Shown here: piece after piece, positions 54,115-64,000 of the stretch
Layout: every line of letters starts with the position of its first letter
How positions within the stretch are numbered: position 1 is the stretch's first letter
Source of the DNA: Panax quinquefolius
Taxonomy: Eukaryota; Streptophyta; Magnoliopsida; Apiales; Araliaceae
Length of the DNA stretch: 64,000 nucleotides
Assembly: GCA_020205615.1 (NCBI GenBank)
Contig: CM035152.1
Location: 117,588,043 to 117,652,042 of the forward strand
Reading direction: 5' to 3'
Notes under the pieces: model-generated
Told to the model about the DNA's origin: nothing
Seen by the model: only the letters and a program-made list of their open reading frames with translations
The model's database searches: none
Position numbers and translations under genes: made by a program

Positions 54115-54495
54115 AACAGATCATTTCAACAGAATAATAAAGAATGGAAGAATATAAGAATTCACCATGCATGCGATAGACCGCACAGACAGGTTATTCC
54201 TAACAGAATAATAAAAAATGGAACCAGGTCATGCGTAATTCGCACAAACAGGATGTTCCAACAAAATAATAAAGAATGGAACCAGTCGTACGTAATCCGC
54301 ATGCAGACGAGGATGTTCCAATAGAATAATAAAGAATGGAATAACAACATAATTCACCAGGCATGCGATAGACCGCACAGACAGGTTATTCCAACATAAT
54401 AATAAAAAATAGAATAACAGAATAATTTCACCATGTATGCGGTACTTCGCATAGACAAGTTATTCCAACATAATAATAAAAAAAATAGAATAACA
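54115..54495. repeat. Tandem array of about 60-bp units inside the solo LTR
   Basis: About six imperfect units, each with caccatgcatgcgatagac-like and ttattccaacaNaataataa segments. Units vary by small indels. Confidence 0.85.
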
Positions 54496-55676
54496 TCCCT
54501 TACGAGTATTGAAAGAAAATAACTCTCTTCATGAATACGAAAAGAATAATACCCTTACCTTAAAAAGAAGAGTATTAAACGGGTAGGAATGAATATACTT
54601 GAAGAAAACTTACACTATTTTCTACGCTCAAAGCTTTCTTAAACTCTAAAAGAAATACGCCAAGATTATAGAAGAAGAATTCTACGAATTTTTGGTTTGT
54701 TTTCAATTCTAACTAAGCATCCTATTTATAGGAGAATGGAAAGGATACTATGCAATAAAATATAATATATTACATTTTTATATATATATATATATATATT
54801 TATATATTTTATTTAAAATCTAATAAAACAAATAACTTTATAAAAGTATTACATTTTTATAAAAAGATTTTACTATGCAAACACTATGCAGGCACTATGC
54901 ATAATAAAATATATTATATTCTATTTATACTCAAATAAAATAAAACTTTATAAAAAGTATTCTGTTTTATACAAAAAGTTTTCTGTTTTATTACATTTAT
55001 AATATAATAAAACAAAATTCATCATCATTATTATAATTCACACTATCAATCGACCAGGTCGTTCCCAAGGAAAGAGGGGGCTTTCCAATAAGGATTTCTC
55101 CCTATTGGCGCGCAATTCGGTGACCAAACCTCTCCGGATGTAACTTCTGACATCGTTAATATTGTAAATAATAATATTAATAACTTTTGTCGTCTCAATT
55201 ATCGATTTAATAATATATAAAATATTGACAATAATTAAATCGAATAACGTGAGATACTACGCAAAGAATTATTGTAGCAATAATTGAACAAAACCGAGTG
55301 ACTTTCACGTAAGCATCAATAATCAATATCGTGTGCTCTTATGCAACCACGCAGTATTCTTGTACTTTTAACATCGGGTGTTTGACGAGTTAACAGTAAA
55401 ACTTCCGCTGTTATTTTCATAAAATATTTTTGTCGTTTTCTCAATCCGACAATAATTCCGTTGTGGGGTCCACTAATGATTGTGCCATCGTATGGATATT
55501 CCCCGACAAATAGAATATTTCCTGACTAATCGAATATTATATAACAACTTGCATACTTTGCAAAATTTATAAATATTACCCACAACTATAACATTATATC
55601 AAATCCACACCATAATATTCAAAAAAAAATATTTTGAGAAATTTAAATCTTTATTCATAAAATTTGGGATCTAACA

Positions 55677-55820
55677 AATGTCATTTTTAGTAATCTTTAC
55701 ATTATTCTAACATATAAGTAATTATGAATCAAAGACCTTTATAACTTATTTTAACTTAATTTTTGACTTATAAGTCAAATTGATGTCAAACACTTTTAAT
55801 TATAAGTCACAACTTCAAAT
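55677..55820. mobile_element. MITE cluster, right part (split off by the solo LTR)
   Basis: Begins with the aatgt target repeat and continues the gacttataagtc-rich unit interrupted at 51493. It ends at the tgtgacaccc of the next LTR. Confidence 0.65.
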
Positions 55821-58750
55821 TGTGACACCCCCAAATCTGGGTATCTTCCAACCCGACAGATGGTGCTACAGGGTACTCATAATTATACATTCATTATATT
55901 GAAACAACATCAAAATGAGTGTATAAACTACATTCTTATTACATTAATAATAATAAATTCCTTTCCCAGGTTCTGAAACCGTTAGATTCTTTGTTCGTCA
56001 TAATATAATCCATACAAACATACTAGTCTATTACAGGATAAACTAATCATTCATCTTCGCCTTGCCTTTATCTTTACTAAAACTCTCAGTTCGCTCGACC
56101 TTAGCTGCAATCATATAATTCAATCAAGAAGTGAACATAACTATCTCAGCAAGTCTAACAATATATTATATAAACACCACTTCAAGAATCATATGATTAT
56201 TCTTCAATAACTGAACAATAGTTATGAAGTACTATGAAACATTGAATAACACTTCTCATCTCATAAAACAATTTCGAAGTACATATAGTAGCTTAAAAAT
56301 TCTGAGTAGGTTAATAGACCATGAACATTCTATTTAGTTTTTATTCATGAAAAAGGACAACCCGGTACTAAGACCGTAAGTCCGATATTTCTTACGAGCA
56401 CTTCTAAGTGATCAGCCTATAGTACTCTATGTTAATCAACATTCATCTGTTAAACGTATTTACATTTAAGTTTTAGCAACCTCGCGTGCCCATCGAATAA
56501 TCGATGTAAAATACATTTATTTATTCATACTCAGGCTTACCTTGAATCCGTACCAAATAATTGGCGCATGATAGCGTTATCAATTCTATATTGAAAGACT
56601 TGTAAATAAATCAATCAATCTTTTAATATTAGTCTAGCCGAGTTAAAACTGACATCAACCCTTTCGTAAAACAATTCATGCATCTCAGAACATGAATCAT
56701 AGAAAACTTGGCTAACACGAAGGTTAGACAAGCGTTAAGAAAACTTGCCTTCAAGCGTCTTCAAATAAATATTCAACAATTCTTGGTCTTTATAGTCTCT
56801 ACAACACATAACCACATAACATACCACATTAGGTTATACACAATCATGTAAAGTTCCTAATGTATCTTACCCTTCTTCTCAATCTAATTGTTCATTAGAT
56901 TTGTTATCATTGGTTACGTTTTATCGTATTGGTTTACGTTCACATAATCGTTAACAACTTTTAGTTGTAATTCTCAACATTATAGTCATCATTGAGGATG
57001 CTACTTTAAGTTAATTAATTCATCATCAATCAACTATCTTTCATTTTATATACTTAACCGAACTTATTTCATTAACAAAACTTGTTTCAAGTATTTATCC
57101 GCCCTTATGGTTTATTATCGTTCATCGTTTCATTATTAATAACTCACGTTCAATTAATTTTTTTTTTCAACCATTAGTCGTTAACTTAAGGTTATAAACA
57201 TCCTTTAACGATGTTACTTTAGGTTAATTTAAGTATATAATTCAGCCTTCATTCACTTCCTTATTCTTTATGTTCATAAGCCTTCTTCTCCGTGCCTTAC
57301 ATGGTGTTGGCGATGCGGCGCTGCAGTGCCGGCTCCCTATACAACACTCGCGCTGTGGCGCGGGTTTCCAGTGTGTAATGATCAACATTTTTCCTTACTC
57401 AACGCTGCGGCACCAACTTGAAGTACAATAGTGGCGCTGTGGCGCGACTCTAAGATACCTCACCCTACGGCTTTGGCGTCATGGTATGACCTTTACTCTC
57501 ACGGGGCATATTGGCAGCACGAACATAAGTCTCAATTTTTTTTACAGTTTATGTGTTATTTAAATTTACCAGGCTCATAACTTATTCGTTTTACATCCGA
57601 ATTGGCTCGTTCAAAAGTTATTAGCTCATAAATTACATGAACTACGTGTTTATGTAAGAATTTTACATTTTTGAATCTTTTAACTCGAAATTCACCGATT
57701 AGTTCATTTTAACGAAAACGATAAACGTTCGTGAACGTTCAACGCTCGTTTCTTCGTTCTAAGTCGGATTTCGACGATTCTTGAGTCCATAACTCTCAAA
57801 TACGTCATGCTACGTTATGCCATCGAAAACCAAGGTTTCCGAGTTACACGACAACTTTCGACTACTAATCCGAGATTTCTACGTTTTCAACGTTTAACAC
57901 CTAATCTCAGAAATTTCGCCATAACTTCGTTTCTCATTTTCTATACACCAAATCAAATGGAACAACTCCATTGATTCATCATCTACATCCTAACCAATCA
58001 TGATGCATATAACCTATGATGGTTTTCAATTTGTCCATCAACAACCAAATAAACACTTATTGGTTTTCTTCGCTTAAACTTTCGTAAACGCTTATGATTC
58101 TTAATTGTTCATGGCTTATCTAGGTTTAAATTCACTAATAGTCATCCTTATACTCTGGAAGAGACATGCTCCACCAATTCATATTTCTCTATGAAAAAGA
58201 AATCGAAAAAGATCGAAAACTTAGGTTTACTTATATTACCTTAACGTTCTTCGCGTTCTTGACTAACACTTGAGGTTTTGCTTGGATTGCTCTTGATTAT
58301 TTGTTATAGCTCTTTTCTCTCTCTCAATATATTATTTAGAGTTTGTGAAATAATGAAATAAACCAACCTAGCTTCTCTTATATAGGAAAATCTAATGGAG
58401 GGTAACATGGTCGTTAAGTCCACCTCCTTACTATTAACCTCATTACTATTCATTTGCTTAACCACTAAGTAATTGCACTTTACTTGGCCACCACTTTGGG
58501 TCACCCATGGGTTGCCGCATGGGTTTTAACCATCCGGTTACCCATCGGTTCGATCCGCGGTTTAGTTTCTTAATTTGGGCCTTAGCATAAATCATTTTGG
58601 GCCTATCTTAACATAACTTTGGGTTTGACATAATATCTTATTGGGCTTGACACAATTCAAGTCCAATTGGAAAATGACAAAGTCTACTTACTAAAATCCA
58701 TTAAGACTAATCGTATTCTACGCATTCCCCTCTCGTATTCTCTTCATACA
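55821..58750 (-). mobile_element. Gypsy LTR related to family A, minus strand
   Basis: It begins tgtgacacccccaaatctgg, nearly the same as the left end of the 1779-4828 LTR, and shares a similar internal order including a GC-rich island (57300-57480) and a ttagctgcaat block. It is more diverged from the other two than they are from each other. The right boundary next to the 58752 element is approximate; no matching target duplication was found. Confidence 0.7.
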
Positions 58751-58751
58751 T

Positions 58752-61511
58752 TGTGACAACCGAGATTTTGTAATTTAATTTTTAATATTTATTGGATTGA
58801 ATAAATATTTTTCGATGAATTAATTATTAGATTAAATAATTAATTGATGAAGTTGTAGTAGATTAATTTAATTATATGTGTTATATGTATTAAATTAATG
58901 TGGAGAATTTTTTTATTAGGAGTATGTGATTATGTGAGCTTATTGTATTAAAAGAAATATTTAATAAGCTTAATGTTATTTTTAATTAATTTAATTATTA
59001 ATTAGAGATTTAATAATTTAATATTATTATTAAATGAGAAATTTAATTATGTGACTATGTGAATTAATGAGAAATTATTATATTTTATTTAAAATAAATT
59101 AAATAAGATATTGATTTATTTTATAAAGGAGTGTGACATTATTTAAACTATATGATAAGACTTTATTAAATTAAATGATTTTTGAAACTTTTTATTTCTA
59201 GCCAAACATGGCCTTAGTGGAAGTTGAGGTCAGTTAACCCATGACTGAGTAACTGACCACCAACGCGTCAGTTGTTCCTTATTTAATTTACATCTTCTTC
59301 TTTCTTCTTCATTATTTGCCTAAGTCTAGAAAGCGTAACAGAGAGAGATACAGAGAAAGAGTTGGGAATTCAAAGATTGTTGAGAGGTTTGTGAGATTCA
59401 TCTGAGAAGGAATTCATCTTCTATTAATTCTATGCTTGGGTAATCCTTTAACCCAATTCTTTTCTACGTCATTTAGTTTTATATAACATGGCTCTCCAAT
59501 TTCTGTAAAATTCTCTGTGGTTGGAAAGTGTATTGACTATGTGGTTATATACGTGATTTTATGTCATGGTAGCATGTTTAATATGTATTTTATATGATAC
59601 CATATCATCAGTTTTATAAAATTTCATAATACGTGATTACAGAGTATGTTATATGGCCATATGGCCCTTATACGTAATTTTAATATGTCAACCATAAATT
59701 TTCTATAAAATTTCCACTTGTATATGATTATGCATGCTAAAACGAACAAAACGAAATTTGAATGGTTGGATTTGGTTTTATCACGAATCCGTGGAGTTGA
59801 ATTTTAGGAATTTATGTTCTACACTTCAAGAACATCAAGAACAGTACAAATTGCATGATTTAATTCTATGATTATGTGTTTTAATGGGTTAAAATCACTC
59901 TACAATTGTTGGGTAATGATTATGTATGATTTCTAACATGTAGGTATGAGTAATTTGGTGAAATTAATGATTATGTAGTGTTTATTTCGCTGAATTCTGT
60001 GTTCTTCGCGAACTAAAATTTGATGCAGGCGTCGTCGCACGTGACGCCACCTCTAGTTCATTTTCCTTGCACCGCATGATATAAGTATCGGTCAGAATAC
60101 TATTGCCAATGCAAATGCCAAGACTAAGATACAAAAGTGAAATGGCAATACCACTTAGCGTATCGTCCAGAAATGCATTTTTTTTCAATGTTCAAGTATA
60201 GAAATGTGTTAGTAACTTAGTCTAATGATTATAAAAACTTGTTAGACATATAATGAAGTGTTAGAATAAATTCTTAACATGTCCATAACACAATTACATG
60301 TAAATTGAATGATCAAATGCATAGTTAGCTTATTGTCGTGAAGTCTTATTTTTTTAGCAATAAGTGTAGTAATTGACTAAGTATAGTCATGAACTCAAGT
60401 TAGACAAAGAATAAACTTGTGATGTTTATTACGTGATAATTGATTGGTATTGTGAACATGAATGATATGTAGGATTTTAATCAAAGAACGAGTTTAATTA
60501 ACGTGTAATCTACGCACGAGGCAAGTTTCCTAACCTTACTTAAAGTTGATAATTTCACTGTTCTACATCGAGCAAATTCTCATTACTATTGATTAAGTCT
60601 GTTTTGTATATTAAAGCTTATTAATCCTTCAAGCATGATGCTGTTATACAATATTTATTCTATTGTATACTTTTGAGATTTTATCCAAGTTAATTATCAG
60701 TTATTGTTAAACCTTGTTAGACTAGCGAACCCTTATTGATTCTATTAGTCCATAGTTGATGAGCGTTCTAAATTTCAGAACCCTTGATGAATTATCCAAA
60801 CCAAACTTCCTTTGGTGCTGACTCTAATGTCAAACTGAGATGAACAATCCTGTATAGGGGATTACTTATGCGTTAGCGTTAAGATATTGTGTATGTGATG
60901 GTACTAAGGGTTGATCCCCTAAGTACGAGAAGAAGAGTCCATAGTCTTATAACTGTTAAAGGTTTCAAGTATAAACACTTGACAACCTAGGACATAGTTC
61001 AAGGTCTTATGACCCTCAGAAGTTCTTTTGATTCTTGTTATTCATTCTTGATTCAAAAGTTGAGCTTTTATATCAGAAGTTGTTAATTCATTCGCATGTT
61101 ATTATTAGTCATTTGTTATATTGTTATACTTGTGGGCAATCGTGCTCACTCTTGCGTAATAATAACATTGTAGTTAAGAACGAAAGAGCAGACAAACCTT
61201 CCACTAGTAAGGGCAAGGGCAAGATTAGCAAGTAATGAAGACTGTTTTATTATTGTGGTTATGTAATGATGATTAGAATTGATGTTACTTAAGACTTATT
61301 TGTTTATGTTTTCCACACATATATTTTAAGGTTAGAGTAACCTGGGATTTATTTATTATGCAGTTGATGTAACCCCATAAGGGGAGGTTTATTATTTATT
61401 CTATCTATTGCATGGTTTGCATTTATTTATGGGTAGATAGATAGATGATGTTTCAGATGCTGTGAACACCAAATCTCTGTGGAAATGGAAGTACCGATTT
61501 GGGGTGTCACA
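58752..61511 (+). repeat. 5' LTR of the family A gypsy element
   Basis: 2760 bp from TGTGACAACCGAG to gggtgtcaca. Boundaries are supported by the reverse-complement LTR at 1779-4828 and by the primer-binding site just downstream. Confidence 0.88.
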
Positions 61512-61516
61512 GGAGT

Positions 61517-61529
61517 TGGTATCAAAGTC
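61517..61529 (+). other. Gypsy primer-binding site (tRNA-iMet)
   Basis: tggtatcaaagtc lies five bases inside the LTR and differs by one or two bases from the usual iMet complement tggtatcagagc. Confidence 0.8.
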
Positions 61530-61736
61530 ATGAGGTTATGAACCTTAGGTGGGGAACAACCTTAGGTAGTAGCCTTCATAGGAGATTGAGAACATAGTGG
61601 TGGTAAACTCTTATCGAGTTATAAGAAATGAATTTCTAAATTCATTGAAGATAATAAAAGACTTTATGAGCTTATGTGTTAATCTATGTGTTCGCTATAC
61701 GGATTAGTAACTAAAACTTAAAATTTTGTTGTCAGG

Positions 61737-62444
61737 ATGTCGGATGTTGGAGGAGCTAGTCGAGCTGGGGAGGAGGAACCCCGAGTACCTACAGAGGAGG
61801 AGCCCCGAGACATTCATGTCGTCAGGGAACAGCTAGTATAGAGAGAGCCATCTCCATTGATCACTGTTGTTGGTCAGGAGCATGAGCCTGAGACTAATCC
61901 AGAGGAGGATCCTGAGGAAGAAGAGGAGTTCCCACCGAACTCCATTGATGCTGAGATATATGATGCACTTTATGATCGTAACATAGAGTTGCAGGATACT
62001 GTCCTGGATCTGACTGAGCCGGCGATTAGTCAGCAGATTACTATTGAGCAGAGGGATAGGGAGATTGTGACTCTTCACACACGTTTAGGAAACGTGGAGT
62101 GGGATCTGGTTCACGAGAAGGGTCAAATCGAGGATAAGTCCGCAGAAATAGAAAAGTTGAAGAAGGATCTGAAAGAGAGCTCAGAAAGGCTTGCCATAGC
62201 AGAGGAAGGCTGGGTAAGAGAGTCACGTCGTGCTGATCTTGCAGAAGATGATCGCCGTGCGAAGAAGGCTAAACTTGAGGAGACGTACTCTACACTACAA
62301 AATGCAATGGATGCGGTCCAAGATCGAGTTAGGAAGTATCCAATCCAATTTGAGGATCTACCATCATATATGTTAGATCGCAGAACGATGTCTCGCATAA
62401 TGGAAGAGGAACGTAGCAAGGCTATTCAGCGCCTTAACAGGTAG
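61737..62444 (+). pseudogene. Extra ORF between primer-binding site and gag, coiled-coil protein
   Basis: One frame of 236 codons, MSDVGGASRAGEEEPRVP to AIQRLNR, with a single TAG at 61839. The N-terminus is acidic and Pro/Glu-rich; the middle and C-terminal parts (about 62030-62290) show heptad-like Leu/Ile spacing and high charge (EIEKLKKDLKESSERLAIAE), predicting a coiled coil. It has no gag or pol motif. Additional ORFs upstream of gag are known in some plant gypsy lineages (Tat/Ogre), so the position has precedent, but I do not recognise the family. Confidence 0.7.
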
Positions 62445-62742
62445 TGATAATATTAGTTTAATAATGTGAAAACTATTTGGTAGTTAATGATGTAAATTCC
62501 GATGTGTTTATAAACAAAGGAATATTTTGATGTTTTAAATCCTGTAGATTCTTTATCTCGGGATAGTGGATGTAAATAGCAGTGATGCTATCTATTGATG
62601 TTAAAACTTTTGAATTAAATGAGAATGTCAGAGTTTATTTGAATTGATGTGTTAAATGAGTTATGATTAAATGTTTTAGTTAAGTCTTAAATATTTAAGA
62701 GATTTAATAAAGACCTAATAAACATATATTTTTAACAGAAAT

Positions 62743-63853
62743 ATGCCTCCTAGAAGAAGACAAAACCGTTAGCAAGCACAAGAAGAACCAATGAACAACA
62801 CTGACACCAATGCTAATCCTGTTCAGCAGTTGGTGAACCTTTTGGCTGGGGCAATTAATAATCAACCACAAGCTCCACCAAATACCTCGTTTAAGGACTT
62901 CAAGGCGGTGGGACCGCCAGAGTTTAAGGGTTCCATAAACCCAATCGAAGCTCAGACTTGGGTGATGGAGATGGAGAAGGTGTTCGACGTCGCTCGAGTA
63001 AGAGAAGATCAGAAGACCGCATATACAACGTTTATGCTGAAGTCCGAAGCCAATTATTGGTGGTAGGCAAACAAAGTGAGAGGAGGTGAAGGTTTAATAT
63101 CCTGGGAAAGATTCAAAGAAATGTTCTTTGAAATGTACTTTCTGACCAGTTCACAAAATCAGATGGAAGTACAATTTTTAGAGTTGAAACAGGGAAGTAT
63201 GTCAGTAGCTGATTACGCGGCAAGGTTTAACGAGTTGGCTAGATTCGCCACATACCAAGTGCACACCGATGAGAGGAAGGCAAGACGATTTGAGCGAGGA
63301 TTGAAGCCACTGGTTGTATAGCAAAGTGTCGATGTTCAATTGAACACTTTTCTTTGGAGTGCTAGAAGGCCATACTTGCTGAAGGTGGAAGCGATGCGGT
63401 AACTAAGTACAATCAGGATCAGAAGAAGAAGAAAAGTGAGAATGAAGGTAACAACAAAACTGGTGGGAGTAGCACTAGGGGTAATCACAACTAGAAGAGG
63501 AAGTTGTCTGAAAATTCGTCGGCTAGAAGTCAACAGGGAGGGCAGAAGAAGAAGATTGAACCGTGCCCAACCTGCGGAAAAACTCATCTGGGAGTTTGTA
63601 TGAAAGGGAAGCGAGTGTGCTACAATTGTGGTCAGGAAGGCCACATAGCACCAAACTGTCCGAACCCAAAGAAGGATGCCTGCTTCACATGTGGCTCAAA
63701 GGACCATCTTGCAAGAGATTGTCCAAAGAATGGATCGGGAGGGACGGGTTCAGGAGGAAACAAAGGAAATACTGGTGGAAGCACTCTGACCATTGCAGGA
63801 CCAACCGCAACCAATCGACCGACAGCCAGAACATTCAACATGACAGTATAAGA
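62743..63853 (+). pseudogene. Gypsy gag pseudogene
   Basis: It starts MPPRRRQNR, then a TAG. The retrotransposon-gag domain follows: FKAVGPPEFKGSINPIEAQT, WVMEMEKVFDVARV, a stop after NYWW at 63064, then WERFKEMFFEMYFLTSSQNQ and DYAARFNELARFATYQ. After a stop at 63319 and a frameshift near 63330 the nucleocapsid part carries CPTCGKTHLGVC and two CCHC knuckles, CYNCGQEGHIAPNC (63618-63659) and CFTCGSKDHLARDC (63681-63722). Two more TAG codons lie at about 63382 and 63492, and TAA ends the frame at 63849. Confidence 0.92.
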
Positions 63854-64000
63854 CGCAGTGCAGTCTCGCGATGTGGTGTCAGGTATCATTCCGATCAATA
63901 AAATTAATGCTTATGTATTATTTGATTAGGGTGCTACTTGCTCATTTATATCCGATGACTTTGCTAAGAACTTAGAACTGTTTAAGGATGAGTTAAAATA
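63854..64000 (+). pseudogene. Gypsy protease start (cut by window edge)
   Basis: In the frame of the zinc knuckles comes SRDVVSGIIPINKINAYVLF and then D-stop-G-A-T-C-S-F-I-S. This is the aspartic protease active-site region, where the catalytic D-S-G has its Ser codon changed to TAG at 63928. It continues past 64000. Confidence 0.85.

Larger units (their letters stand above)
51494..55676 (-). mobile_element. Solo LTR, family B (gypsy-type), 4183 bp, perfect target duplication
   Basis: The ends are TGTGACGCC on the left and ATCTAACA on the right, giving TG...CA. Immediately outside are identical 5-bp repeats, aatgt (51489-51493 and 55677-55681). No internal coding region is present, so this is a solo LTR left by recombination. 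Its right 0.65 kb matches the LTR piece at the window start, which sets the orientation of both as the same. It contains two tandem-repeat areas (about 52680-53300 and 54115-54495). Confidence 0.88.
58752..64000 (+). mobile_element. Ty3/gypsy retrotransposon, family A, 5' part (runs off the window)
   Basis: 5' LTR (58752-61511), tRNA-iMet primer-binding site (61517-61529), an extra coiled-coil ORF (61737-62444), gag with retrotransposon-gag domain and zinc knuckles (62743-63853) and the first part of protease (to 64000). The gag architecture and long LTR suggest a Tekay/Del-like chromovirus, but the reverse transcriptase that would settle this is outside the window. Several stops show this copy is inactive. 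Confidence 0.9.

Noticed and set aside
52680..54495. Repeat arrays considered as a CRISPR array
   Set aside because: Units are imperfect, the 'spacers' are themselves repeated, and the DNA is a plant LTR.
62123..62419. Minus-strand ORF of 98 codons opposite the gypsy extra ORF
   Set aside because: Ser/Arg-rich antisense of a coiled-coil frame, a typical shadow.
1..64000. tRNA, rRNA or other structured RNA genes
   Set aside because: No tRNA-like or rRNA sequence was recognised; the tRNA-Met matches are retroelement primer-binding sites only.

Overview
The window is nuclear DNA from a eudicot plant. It is AT-rich and contains one long plant gene split by GT-AG introns, together with Ty1/copia and Ty3/gypsy LTR retrotransposons, LINE pieces, hAT and pogo-like DNA transposons and several MITEs. 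Nothing in it looks bacterial or organellar. The species cannot be fixed from the sequence; a eudicot is as far as I would go.

The only gene I can support as intact is on the minus strand from 50773 down to 6191: the epsilon (catalytic) subunit of translation initiation factor eIF2B. I assembled it by hand from 15 exons. Every junction is GT-AG, every phase matches, and the coding total is 2175 nt (724 residues plus stop). The protein runs in order through a nucleotidyltransferase-like domain, an NF motif, a left-handed beta-helix of hexapeptide repeats and a C-terminal W2/HEAT domain ending in acidic-aromatic boxes. The coding sequence is under 5% of the 44.6-kb span; the rest is intron, much of it transposon.

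Layout, left to right. 1-643 is a piece of a gypsy-type LTR (family B). 1779-4828 is a minus-strand gypsy LTR (family A) with a few internal bases. 6191-50773 is the gene. Intron 13 carries a dead 3.1-kb hAT element, intron 10 an 0.8-kb foldback element, an unidentified coding remnant and a LINE 3' end. Intron 8 (16.4 kb) carries a 12.7-kb copia element whose pol gene is replaced by a second, 5'-truncated copia. Intron 5 has a LINE reverse-transcriptase fragment, a MITE and paired direct repeats. Intron 2 has a Stowaway-like MITE, a pogo-like element and a second copy of the intron 5 MITE in opposite orientation. Upstream of the gene, a MITE cluster is split by a 4183-bp solo LTR of family B with a perfect 5-bp target duplication (51494-55676). 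It is followed by a minus-strand LTR related to family A (55821-about 58750) and by a plus-strand family A gypsy element (58752 to the window end) with LTR, primer-binding site, an extra coiled-coil ORF, gag and the start of protease.

I found no convincing new molecular system. The points most worth a second look are the extreme transposon expansion of an intact housekeeping gene, a tandem splice donor in intron 12 that would switch the frame, an in-frame upstream ATG inside a 23-bp duplication, the extra ORF upstream of gag, a chimeric copia junction, and inverted MITE copies that could pair in the pre-mRNA.
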